Virus record (IMG/VR): IMGVR_UViG_3300033816_000018
Coordinates: 1-21,270 of that record
Direction: 5' to 3' (one strand)
Source: a virus
DNA: 21,270 nucleotides
Every line of letters starts with the position of its first letter. Within the stretch, counting starts at the first letter, position 1. The notes under the pieces are model-generated. The model did not search any database, had not been told where the DNA came from, and saw only the letters and a program-made list of their open reading frames with translations. Positions 14,913 to 21,270 of this stretch are shown piece after piece. The position numbers were made by a program, and so were the translations under genes.

Positions 14913-15488
14913 ATGAAAAATAGCCTAATCAATCAAATTAAAACTTTACTCGGAATGGAGGTAAAGTTAGAAACAATGAAACTATCGGACGGTGTTACAG
15001 TTTTAGAAGCTGAAATGTTTGAAGCTGGTAACGAGGTTTTCGTAGTTACTGAAGATGAACAAAAAATAGCTTTGCCAATAGGTGAATACGAACTTGAAGA
15101 CGGTCGTATTTTAGTAGTAGTAGAAGAAGGAATAATTTCTGAAATCAAAGAGAAAGAGGTTGAAGAGGAAGAGGTAGAAGAGGAAGCACCGATCGAAGAA
15201 GAAGCGAAGAAAGAGCAAGAAATGGAAACTTCAAAAGCTGCGCCTAAAAAGATTGTAGAAAGCATGATTAAAGAATCTTTCTTTTCTGAAATTGAAGCGC
15301 TTAAAAACGAGAATAACGAGCTAAAAGCTGAACTATCTAAACTAAAAGAAGCTAAAGAAGTTGAACTATCTGAGGTTAAACCAATTTCTTTTAACCCTGA
15401 AAACCAAAACACGAACGAGTCTATTAAATTGGGTGCTAAAAGAACACGTACTACAATGGATTCTATACTTGAAAAATTAAATAAATAA
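14913..15488 (+). CDS. Putative capsid scaffolding protein
   Basis: This 191-aa protein has a beta-rich N-terminal half (MEVKLETMKLSDGVTVLEAEMF...GRILVVVEEG, to about 75) and a very acidic Glu-rich linker (about 84-107), followed by a coiled coil (FFSEIEALKNENNELKAELSKL, about 125-146) and a basic C-terminal tail with KRTRTTMDSILEKLNK. The acidic middle, coiled coil and basic C-terminus match the general plan of scaffolding proteins, whose C-terminal helix binds the capsid subunit. It lies between the helical protein and the decoration-like gene, just before the capsid. Clear sequence relatedness is not established. Confidence 0.65.
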   Translation: MKNSLINQIKTLLGMEVKLETMKLSDGVTVLEAEMFEAGNEVFVVTEDEQKIALPIGEYELEDGRILVVVEEGIISEIKEKEVEEEEVEEEAPIEEEAKKEQEMETSKAAPKKIVESMIKESFFSEIEALKNENNELKAELSKLKEAKEVELSEVKPISFNPENQNTNESIKLGAKRTRTTMDSILEKLNK

Positions 15489-15508
15489 TTAACTAAATAC
15501 AAAAAAAA

Positions 15509-15931
15509 ATGAGTACAACTTACAACTTTGTATCTAACGACGTAACAAGACAAGTAGGTCTTTCTGAAACGTTGACTGGTGCAACAACTTTGACTGCTGA
15601 AGATTCGGACAAGTCATTTTATTTAAACGCTGCTGCTGGAGCGCAAATTACTTTGCCAGCGGTTGCAACTTCTGCGGGTTTTAGATATCGTTTTACGGTA
15701 GCTGCATTATTTGCTACTACTGCGTGGACTATCAAAGCTGCTACAAACAAAATTCAAGGCGGTGTTATTGTGAATTCAGTAAACGTACCGGGAGCTGATG
15801 AAAACACAATCACTTTTGCACACGCTGCTGATACAATCGGTGATTTCGTAGAATTGAATTGTGACGGTACAAACTGGTATGTTTTCGGATTGGGAACTAC
15901 TGCTGGTGCAATTACATTAACTGCTGTTTAA
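15509..15931 (+). CDS. Putative capsid decoration or head-fibre protein
   Basis: This 140-aa, Ala/Thr-rich protein looks all-beta. It contains TLTAEDSDKSFYLN, ITLPAVATSAGFRYRFTV and NWYVFGLGTTAGAITLTAV, the pattern LT-D-K...LP...G...F...W-FG seen in small fibre or decoration domains. The fibre-like protein at 20544 shows the same pattern. Lying directly upstream of the capsid gene, it is probably an abundant head-surface protein. A major tail role is less likely because a better tail tube candidate exists at 16996. No catalytic motif or signal peptide is present. Confidence 0.6.
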   Translation: MSTTYNFVSNDVTRQVGLSETLTGATTLTAEDSDKSFYLNAAAGAQITLPAVATSAGFRYRFTVAALFATTAWTIKAATNKIQGGVIVNSVNVPGADENTITFAHAADTIGDFVELNCDGTNWYVFGLGTTAGAITLTAV

Positions 15932-15951
15932 TCTAAATAAAATATTATAAA

Positions 15952-16920
15952 ATGGAAAAAATTAATTTAAGTACAAGTACAAATATCACCACTACATACG
16001 CTGGTGAGTTTGCTGGTAAGTACATTGCTGCTGCTATCCTTAGCGCACCAACTTTAGAGCAAGGTGGAATGACTATTCACCCTAACGTGAAATTCAAACA
16101 AGTAATTCAAAGAGTAGCAACAGACGATCTAATCAGAAACGCTTCATGCGATTTTGATGCTTCTTCTACGGTTACGTTAACTGAGCGTATATTACAACCT
16201 GAGGAGTATCAAATAAATTTACAATTGTGTAAAAAAGATTTTCATCAGACTTGGCAGGCGATTGAAATGGGTTACTCTGCGTTTGATGTAATGCCTAAAT
16301 CGTTTACTGATTTCTTAATTGCACACGTTGCTGAAAAAGTAGCTGCTAACATGGAAACTTCAATTTGGCAAGGTGTTAACGCTACACAAGGTCAATTCGC
16401 GGGTATCATGACACAATTGACTACAGACGCTTCTTTGCCAGCTGCACAAGAGGTAACGGGAACAACTGTTGATGCTTCTAACGTAATCGCTCAAATCGGT
16501 TCTATTGTTGACGCTATACCAACAAGATTGTACGGACAACCTGATTTAAAATTGTATCTTTCTTCAAACATCGTTCGTGCTTACGTTCGTGCTTTGGGTG
16601 GATTTGGCGCAAGTGGATTAGGTGCTAACGGTACTAATAACTTAGGTACACAATGGTATTCTAACGGTTCACTTTCTTTTGACGGGTTACCAATCTTCTT
16701 GGCTAACGGTTTAGCTAACAACACTGGTTTGGCTTCTCAAACTTCTAACTTACATTTCGCAACTGGATTGTTAAATGACATGAACGAAGTTAAAATTATC
16801 GACATGGGATTGATTGACGGTTCAATGAATGTACGTGTTGTAATGAGATTCACTGGGGACGTTAAATACGGATTCGCTGAGGATGTAGTTACTTACGGAA
16901 TTGTTAACTCTGCTAACTAA
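15952..16920 (+). CDS. Major capsid protein (HK97-fold)
   Basis: This 322-aa protein shows features of Bacteroidetes HK97-fold capsid proteins: an N-terminal arm (NLSTSTNITTTYAGEFAGKYIAA), an early segment with LEQGGMTIHPNVKFKQVIQR, the internal P-like domain (SASFDV-type: SAFDVMPKSFTDFLIAHVAEKVAANMET, about 103-130), and a beta-rich C-terminus (FTGDVKYGFAEDVVTYGIV). Codon use shifts to AAC, TTC, ATC, GCT and TCT endings, a sign of high expression. An intrinsic terminator follows 20 bases after the stop. No protease cleavage site could be assigned, and residue boundaries are approximate. Confidence 0.85.
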   Translation: MEKINLSTSTNITTTYAGEFAGKYIAAAILSAPTLEQGGMTIHPNVKFKQVIQRVATDDLIRNASCDFDASSTVTLTERILQPEEYQINLQLCKKDFHQTWQAIEMGYSAFDVMPKSFTDFLIAHVAEKVAANMETSIWQGVNATQGQFAGIMTQLTTDASLPAAQEVTGTTVDASNVIAQIGSIVDAIPTRLYGQPDLKLYLSSNIVRAYVRALGGFGASGLGANGTNNLGTQWYSNGSLSFDGLPIFLANGLANNTGLASQTSNLHFATGLLNDMNEVKIIDMGLIDGSMNVRVVMRFTGDVKYGFAEDVVTYGIVNSAN

Positions 16921-16939
16921 AAAACCAAAAACTATAAAT

Positions 16940-16972
16940 AAGGGTGGTGCAAAATACACCACCTTTTTTTTT
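16940..16972 (+). terminator. Intrinsic terminator after the major capsid gene
   Basis: GGTGGTG (16943-16949) and CACCACC (16957-16963) form a perfect 7-bp stem, extended by A-T and G-U pairs to ten, with a seven-base loop and nine T. It ends the capsid transcript and lies just ahead of the tail tube gene. Confidence 0.9.
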
Positions 16973-16995
16973 GTTAAACTTTAAAAAATAATAAA

Positions 16996-17571
16996 ATGAG
17001 CTGTGATATAACAAATGGTAGAATAGAACAATGTAAAGATTCCGTTTCGGGATTGAAGGCTATTTACTTTATAAACTACGATGACTTAAATTCTGACGAT
17101 GTAACATACGATGCAACGGACACGGATTTAATTACTGACTGGACTCCACTTGGCGCAAGCGCTATGAACTTGTATAAATACGAATTAAAAGGAGCTAACA
17201 GTTTTGAAACTACAATCAATTCTTCAAGAGACAACGGTACTACTTTCTTTCAACAAACTTTGACTATCCAATTAAAAAGACAAGACGTTACAACGCATAA
17301 AAACGTTAAACTACTTGCTTACGGTAGACCAAGAATTGTAGTTAGAACAATGACTGACCAATTCTTTTTAATGGGCTTGACGCAAGGGGCCGACGTGACA
17401 GCGGGAACTGTTTCGAGTGGTAGTGCCTTGGGTGATTTTAACGGTTATAATTTAACTTTCGAAGCAATGGAAGTTTCACCCGCTAATTTCTTAGACGTAA
17501 CAGACGAAGCTGGATTAAAAGTTTTATTTGAAACTGGAGCTGGTACTGATGCAACAATAGTTACTGCTTAA
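16996..17571 (+). CDS. Major tail tube protein
   Basis: This 191-aa protein begins MSCDITNGRIEQCKDSVSGLKAIYF, followed by YKYELKGANSFETTINSSRDNGTTFF (61-86) and LTIQLKRQDVTTHKNVKLLAYGRPRIVV, then a beta-rich end with LGDFNGYNLTFEAME. The motif run ELKG-SF-TTINSSRDNGTTFF is one I strongly associate with tail tube subunits of Bacteroidetes siphophages. These stack as rings around the tape measure. The gene stands alone between two strong terminators, which suits a high-copy structural protein. Unusually, it lies beside the capsid gene and far from the other tail genes. Confidence 0.75.
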   Translation: MSCDITNGRIEQCKDSVSGLKAIYFINYDDLNSDDVTYDATDTDLITDWTPLGASAMNLYKYELKGANSFETTINSSRDNGTTFFQQTLTIQLKRQDVTTHKNVKLLAYGRPRIVVRTMTDQFFLMGLTQGADVTAGTVSSGSALGDFNGYNLTFEAMEVSPANFLDVTDEAGLKVLFETGAGTDATIVTA

Positions 17572-17597
17572 TTTCCTTCATATACTTGCATACAATT

Positions 17598-17623
17598 AAC
17601 CCTTACTTCGGTAGGGGTTTTTT
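17598..17623 (+). terminator. Intrinsic terminator with UUCG loop after the tail tube gene
   Basis: AACCCTTAC (17598-17606) pairs with GTAGGGGTT (17611-17619), including one G-U pair, around a cUUCGg tetraloop, followed by T to 17623. This is a very stable textbook terminator that isolates the tail tube transcript. Confidence 0.9.
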
Positions 17624-17663
17624 GTTTTACGGTACAAAATCGACCTCTAATCGTTTATAATAT

Positions 17664-17996
17664 ATGATTATTCTAACTACTTCAACAAATAACCAAAGCT
17701 TTGTGTTTATTCCACGAAGCAAAGATTTTGATTACGTAGCTATTACGGATGACCAAACGAACGTAACAACTGAAATAGATACTTATACCCATACGGAAGG
17801 GGACTATTACGATACGTTTGAAGCTGAATTTAATTTAGTAGAAAATCATTTTTACGATTTGGTATTTATTAACGGTGCGGTCGTAGTTTATAAAGATAGG
17901 ATATTTTGTACAAATCAAAATGTTAATACCTTTACAGTAAACAAAAACCAATATACGGCTAATAATACCACGAATGAATTTATAGTTTATGAATAA
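17664..17996 (+). CDS. Beta-rich phage protein of unknown function
   Basis: This 110-aa protein begins MIILTTSTNNQSFVFIPRSKDFD and shows alternating short strands with Thr, Tyr and Val (DTYTHTEGDYYDTFEAEF, FYDLVFINGAVVVYKDRIF). It has no signal peptide or motif of known function. It overlaps the portal gene by eight bases and follows the strong tail tube terminator, so it may start a new transcript, although no consensus promoter was found in the 93-base gap. It is probably a small virion or connector-associated protein, by position only. Confidence 0.6.
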   Translation: MIILTTSTNNQSFVFIPRSKDFDYVAITDDQTNVTTEIDTYTHTEGDYYDTFEAEFNLVENHFYDLVFINGAVVVYKDRIFCTNQNVNTFTVNKNQYTANNTTNEFIVYE

Positions 17997-19749
17997 TATA
18001 CACGTTTTAGAATTAAGTACATACACAACGCCAATAATTCAGGAGTCTAAAAGAGATGCTTGGGTAGAATTTGGCGAGGATAACAATTACTTTCAGTTTA
18101 TCATTGATAGATACGTTAATTCAACGACTAACAGCGCGGTAATTAATAATGTAAGTAGATTAATATACGGGCGTGGATTGAGTGCCTTAGACGCTAATAA
18201 AAAGCCTAATGAGTACGCTCAAATGATGGCGTTATTTCATGCTGATTGCATTCGTAAAATAGTACTTGACCGTAAAATGTTTGGTCAATTTGCTATGCAA
18301 GTTCACTATGACAAGGCGCATAAAAAGATTTTAAAAGCTTATCACATACCCGTTAATTTGTTACGTGCTGAAAAATGCAATAAAGACGGTGAAATAGAAG
18401 GTTATTACTATTCAGATAATTGGGAGGATGTAAAGAAATACGCACCTAAAAGAATTCCAGCTTTTGGATATTCAAACGAACAAGTAGAAATACTTTATTC
18501 TAAGCCGTATGCGGTTGGAATGAAATACTATTCTTTGCCTGATTATCAAGGTGGTTTACCGTATGCAAAGTTAGAAGAAGAAATTGCTGATTATTTAATT
18601 AACGAAGTTCAAAACGGTTTTTCAGGAACTAAAGTAGTAAACTTTAACAACGGTGTACCGACTGAAGAACAACAACAAATAATTAAAGGCAAAGTTTTAA
18701 GTCAATTAACTGGCTCAAGAGGTCAAAAAGTAATAGTTGCTTTTAACAATAACCAAGAAAGTAAAACTACGGTTGACGATTTACCGTTAAACGATGCGCC
18801 AGAACACTACACTTACTTAAGTGAGGAGTGCGTTAAAAAGATTATGTTAGCTCATAACGTTACTTCGCCACTTTTATTTGGATTAGGTTCTGCAAATGGA
18901 TTTAGCTCAAATGCTGATGAGTTAAAGAACGCTTCAATTCTATTCGATAACATGGTAATTAAACCTATTCAGGATCAAATAATAGAAGCTTTTGATAAAA
19001 TTTTAGGTTATAACGGAATCACTTTAAAGTTATTCTTTAAAACATTGCAGCCTTTGGAGTTCGTAGATTTAGAAAACGCACAAACGGAGGAACAAGTAGC
19101 TGAAGAAACAGGAACGGAACTAAGCAAAGAAATACAAATAGCACAAGCGTTAATTGATTTAGGCGAAGATATACCCGAAAACTCAATTCTAATAGATGAA
19201 TATCCTGTTGACTATGATTCGGACGACCAAGAGAATGAAACGCTTTCTAAAGAGCCTAAACAGTCTTTATTGAGTAAAATAGTTAACTTAGTTTCAACGG
19301 GAGACAATAGGCCAAATATAAGAAGCGCACAAGATGAAGTAATAGACGGTGTTAAGTTTCTAACTCGATATGTTTACGCTGGTAAAAGTGCTGATAATAC
19401 GCGTGAATTTTGCCGTAAAATGATAGCGGCTAATAAGATTTACCGTAAAGAGGACATTTTAAAAATGGGTTCTGAATCAGTTAATCCAGGATGGGGCCCG
19501 AAAGGAGCTAATACATATTCAATTTGGTTTTATAAAGGCGGTGGCAATTGTAACCATAGGTGGAATAAACAAGTTTACGCTACATTTAGCGGTAAAGCAA
19601 TTGACGTTAACAGCAAAGAGTTAAAACAAATAGCGGTACGTAAAGCTGAAAAGTTAGGGTACGTTGTAAAGAATGATTCTAAAGTTAGCCAATTACCAAA
19701 GGACATGCCTAATAACGGATTTTTACCAACGAATAAAAGAGGGAAATAA
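17989..19749 (+). CDS. Portal protein with C-terminal MuF-like domain
   Basis: This 586-aa protein begins with DAWVEFGEDNNYFQFIIDRYVNSTTNSAVINNVSRLIYGRGL, the start of a portal-type fold, followed by FGQFAMQVHYD and LAHNVTSPLLFGLGSANGFSSNADELKNASILF (about 284-320), the stem region of Bacteroidetes portals. An acidic hinge (about 360-430) leads to a C-terminal domain, about 452-530, with YVYAGKSADNTREFCRKM and KGGGNCNHRWNKQ, similar to head proteins of the Mu gpF group. Portals form the twelve-part ring through which DNA enters the head, and a fused gpF-like part may line the neck or head interior. Fusion is not rare in this host group, by recollection. Confidence 0.85.
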   Translation: MNNIHVLELSTYTTPIIQESKRDAWVEFGEDNNYFQFIIDRYVNSTTNSAVINNVSRLIYGRGLSALDANKKPNEYAQMMALFHADCIRKIVLDRKMFGQFAMQVHYDKAHKKILKAYHIPVNLLRAEKCNKDGEIEGYYYSDNWEDVKKYAPKRIPAFGYSNEQVEILYSKPYAVGMKYYSLPDYQGGLPYAKLEEEIADYLINEVQNGFSGTKVVNFNNGVPTEEQQQIIKGKVLSQLTGSRGQKVIVAFNNNQESKTTVDDLPLNDAPEHYTYLSEECVKKIMLAHNVTSPLLFGLGSANGFSSNADELKNASILFDNMVIKPIQDQIIEAFDKILGYNGITLKLFFKTLQPLEFVDLENAQTEEQVAEETGTELSKEIQIAQALIDLGEDIPENSILIDEYPVDYDSDDQENETLSKEPKQSLLSKIVNLVSTGDNRPNIRSAQDEVIDGVKFLTRYVYAGKSADNTREFCRKMIAANKIYRKEDILKMGSESVNPGWGPKGANTYSIWFYKGGGNCNHRWNKQVYATFSGKAIDVNSKELKQIAVRKAEKLGYVVKNDSKVSQLPKDMPNNGFLPTNKRGK

Positions 19750-20483
19750 TGGCAGAAGCACTTTTAATAACAAGAAACGATGTAGTTAAGTTCACTGCAA
19801 TGAACGGTAACGTAGACACGGACAATTTTATTCAGTACGTTAAAATAGCTCAAGACATTCACATTCAAAATTTCTTAGGTACTGATTTACTACAAAAATT
19901 ACAAGCTGAAATTATTTTAGCTACTTCAGGAATACCAACGGCAATAACAGTAAGCAATCAAGGAACTGGATATACTACGGGAACGGCTGTAAATACAACG
20001 AGCGCAACGGGAACGGGTTTAAAATTAAATATTACGGCTCCTTCTGGGTTAATTACAAACGCCACAATAAATACAGCGGGAACGGGTTACAAAGTAGGAA
20101 ATACAGCAACTGTTTCGGGTGGTACAAATGGAGCGGTTACAATAGCTTCAATTTACACAATACCAACAGACTACAATAATCTTTTAGTTACGTATGTTAA
20201 ACCGATGCTTATACACTGGGCTATGGTTGAATACTTACCTTTTGCAGCTTATACAATAGCTAATAAAGGGGTGTATAAACACAATTCAGAAAACGCAACT
20301 AACGTAGAAAAAGTCGAAATAGATTTCTTAATCGAGAAAGAAAGAAGTATTGCACAACATTACACTGAAAGATTTATTGATTATATAGCATTTAACAACG
20401 ACTTGTTCCCGGAATACAATAGTAATTCAAACGGGGATATGTACCCGGATACAAATAATAACTACAGTCCCTGGTGTTTATGA
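19749..20483 (+). CDS. Head-tail connector (adaptor) protein with inserted GTGY-repeat domain
   Basis: This 244-aa protein shares its first base with the portal stop (TAATG). The N-terminal part (VDTDNFIQYVKIAQDIHIQNFLGTDLLQKLQ, 22-52) and the C-terminal part (LLVTYVKPMLIHWAMVEYLPFAAYT..., about 145-230) look like one helical adaptor fold. It is split by residues 62-136, a Gly/Thr-rich beta domain with two repeats, ITVSNQGTGYTTG (66-78) and ATINTAGTGYKVG (105-117). The adaptor helps join portal and tail. The inserted domain probably lies on the virion surface. Next to the portal gene, the role is well supported; the insertion is unusual. Confidence 0.7.
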   Translation: MAEALLITRNDVVKFTAMNGNVDTDNFIQYVKIAQDIHIQNFLGTDLLQKLQAEIILATSGIPTAITVSNQGTGYTTGTAVNTTSATGTGLKLNITAPSGLITNATINTAGTGYKVGNTATVSGGTNGAVTIASIYTIPTDYNNLLVTYVKPMLIHWAMVEYLPFAAYTIANKGVYKHNSENATNVEKVEIDFLIEKERSIAQHYTERFIDYIAFNNDLFPEYNSNSNGDMYPDTNNNYSPWCL

Positions 20484-20587
20484 AGAAGTACAAACCAAAA
20501 GACGAAAATATAAAGAAATTATTAATGTATTTAAACAAGCAAAATGGCGAACGTAAAGATAAGTCAATTAACAGCAAAAGGAAGTAA
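20480..20587 (+). CDS. Small basic ORF between the connector and fibre genes
   Basis: This 35-aa ORF overlaps the connector stop as ATGA and the next gene start (20544) by 44 bases. It is lysine-rich (MKKYKPKDENIKKLLMYLNK). The overlap style matches other genes in the window, but the frame is short and the second overlap is long, so it may be a coupling ORF or chance. No function can be assigned. Confidence 0.4.
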   Translation: MKKYKPKDENIKKLLMYLNKQNGERKDKSINSKRK

Positions 20588-20987
20588 TATAGTTGCTACC
20601 GACCTTTTTGCAATTGCACAAGATGATGGGGGTGGTACGTTTTCAAGTAAGTACGTTACGGGTGCGCAAGTATTCAATAAAACAATGGTTACTTATTCAG
20701 CTGCGTTAAATAACTTAACTTTAACGGATGCTAATAAAATTATAAAAACAGACCGTGCTTCGGCAAATGATTTACGTATTCCGTTAAATTCAAGTCATGC
20801 GTTTCCAATAGGTACTGAAATGATTATATTTCAACATGGCGCTGGTCAAACAACTATTGCGGGAACTGCTGGGGTTACTTTACATTCAACGGGTGGTAAA
20901 ACAAAAACAACGGGACAATATTCAGTTGCTACGTTAATAAAAGTAGGTACTGATGAATGGGTTTTATTTGGAGACATAACAACTTAG
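20544..20987 (+). CDS. Fibre-like virion protein
   Basis: This 147-aa protein begins MANVKISQLTAKGSNIVATDLFAIAQDDGGGTFSSKY, the KISxLTA start typical of phage tail-fibre or capsid-fibre N-termini, which attach the fibre to the virion. It then runs through a beta-rich part, TLTDANKIIKTDRASANDLRIPL, to a GTEMIIFQHGAGQ and EWVLFGDITT end. The pattern LT-D-K...LP...G...F...W-FG also occurs in the protein at 15509. It belongs to the terminal fibre or receptor-binding block. It has no enzymatic motif. Confidence 0.65.
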   Translation: MANVKISQLTAKGSNIVATDLFAIAQDDGGGTFSSKYVTGAQVFNKTMVTYSAALNNLTLTDANKIIKTDRASANDLRIPLNSSHAFPIGTEMIIFQHGAGQTTIAGTAGVTLHSTGGKTKTTGQYSVATLIKVGTDEWVLFGDITT

Positions 20988-20990
20988 AAA

Positions 20991-21270
20991 ATGGCAAATG
21001 CAAACGGATGGGGTGACGGTGCCTCAAATAATAATATAGGATGGGGAAAAGGTGCTGATAATGCAATTGGCTGGGGTTCGGTTTATTCCGTTTCTGAAGC
21101 TGGTGCAACTGATATTATCGGAACTCCAGCTGTTGACCCCGATGCACAAGCGTTCATTACAGCGGCTGCAATAACAGACCCTACTCAACAAGCGGCTATT
21201 AATACTTTAGTAGTAGACTTAAAAGGTTATTCTATATGGGATAAAATGAAAGCTTTGTATCCATTTGTGG
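20991..21270 (+). CDS. Fibre or tail structural protein with GWG repeats (3'-truncated by window edge)
   Basis: This frame starts at ATG 20991, three bases after the previous stop, and runs off the right edge after 93 complete codons. It opens with three near-repeats of about ten residues, ANGWGDGASNN, NIGWGKGADN and AIGWGSVYS, then a Gly/Ala-rich stretch and a helical segment ending KGYSIWDKMKALYPFV. GWG-type repeats are familiar to me at the start of Bacteroidetes phage structural proteins. The full length and the function (receptor binding, decoration or baseplate) cannot be determined here. Confidence 0.65.
   Translation, partial: MANANGWGDGASNNNIGWGKGADNAIGWGSVYSVSEAGATDIIGTPAVDPDAQAFITAAAITDPTQQAAINTLVVDLKGYSIWDKMKALYPFV

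Noticed and set aside
14933-15553. Long minus-strand frame (206 codons) opposite the scaffold-like gene
   Set aside because: Ser/Thr-rich with no motif; it mirrors the Glu-rich and Lys-rich codons of the real + strand gene, and no minus-strand promoter or neighbour supports it.
17621-17660. Possible promoter before the 110-aa gene (TTTG and a TAAT...TTTA box)
   Set aside because: The second element does not match TAnnTTTG and the spacing is not exact.
1-21270. CRISPR array, insertion sequence, integrase or attachment site
   Set aside because: No regularly spaced repeats, transposase, recombinase or flanking direct repeats were seen.

Overview
This window reads as a 21.3 kb stretch of a tailed double-stranded DNA phage or prophage of a Bacteroidetes host, most likely Flavobacterium or a relative. 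The base composition is AT-rich. Every credible gene lies on the + strand, packed with ATGA or few-base overlaps. Starts are preceded by A-rich sequence instead of Shine-Dalgarno sites. Several junctions carry the Bacteroidetes -7 promoter box TAnnTTTG, one with a well spaced TTG at -33. The virion proteins (tape measure, HK97-fold capsid, tail tube, no sheath) indicate a siphovirus. No integrase or attachment site is visible.

Layout. 1-148: the 3' end of an upstream gene. 187-2070: an early recombination operon with an ERF annealing protein, a YqaJ-like exonuclease, a small coiled-coil protein, a 77-aa protein with an SSB-like tip, a small HTH protein and a tiny ORF. 2071-2218: a candidate structured RNA, a strong terminator and a strong promoter. 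2242-3762: an acidic unknown protein, a two-helix membrane protein, an ECF-like sigma factor and a Cys-containing unknown. 3778-5338: small and large terminase. 5452-13426: tail assembly, including a chaperone-like gene with an apparent programmed -1 frameshift, a tail completion protein, an HK97 gp10-like protein, two large tail proteins and the tape measure. 13438-16920: capsid assembly, with an XkdF-like protease, a Cys-rich small protein, two scaffold-like proteins, a decoration-like protein and the major capsid protein. 16996-21270: tail tube, an unknown, a portal with a MuF-like C-terminus, a connector carrying an inserted domain, a small ORF, a fibre-like protein and a truncated GWG-repeat protein.

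How the genes work together. The ERF protein and the exonuclease form a Red-like recombination pair. The sigma-like protein sits between the early block and the packaging/virion block and may drive late transcription, which is inference. The terminase cuts and packages DNA through the portal into a shell made from capsid protein, scaffold-like proteins and protease. Tail proteins assemble around the tape measure, whose 789 residues predict a tail of roughly 120 nm. Terminators directly follow the two most abundant virion proteins, capsid and tail tube, a natural way to raise their dosage.

The strongest unexpected signals are the -1 frameshift in the gene at 5452, an over-represented strand-biased octamer (AACACGAA), a duplicated coiled-coil domain shared by the protease and the next scaffold-like gene, a domain inserted into the connector, and the structured intergenic RNA. 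No wholly new defence or enzymatic system was recognised. Family names come from motif recognition alone; no database search was run.
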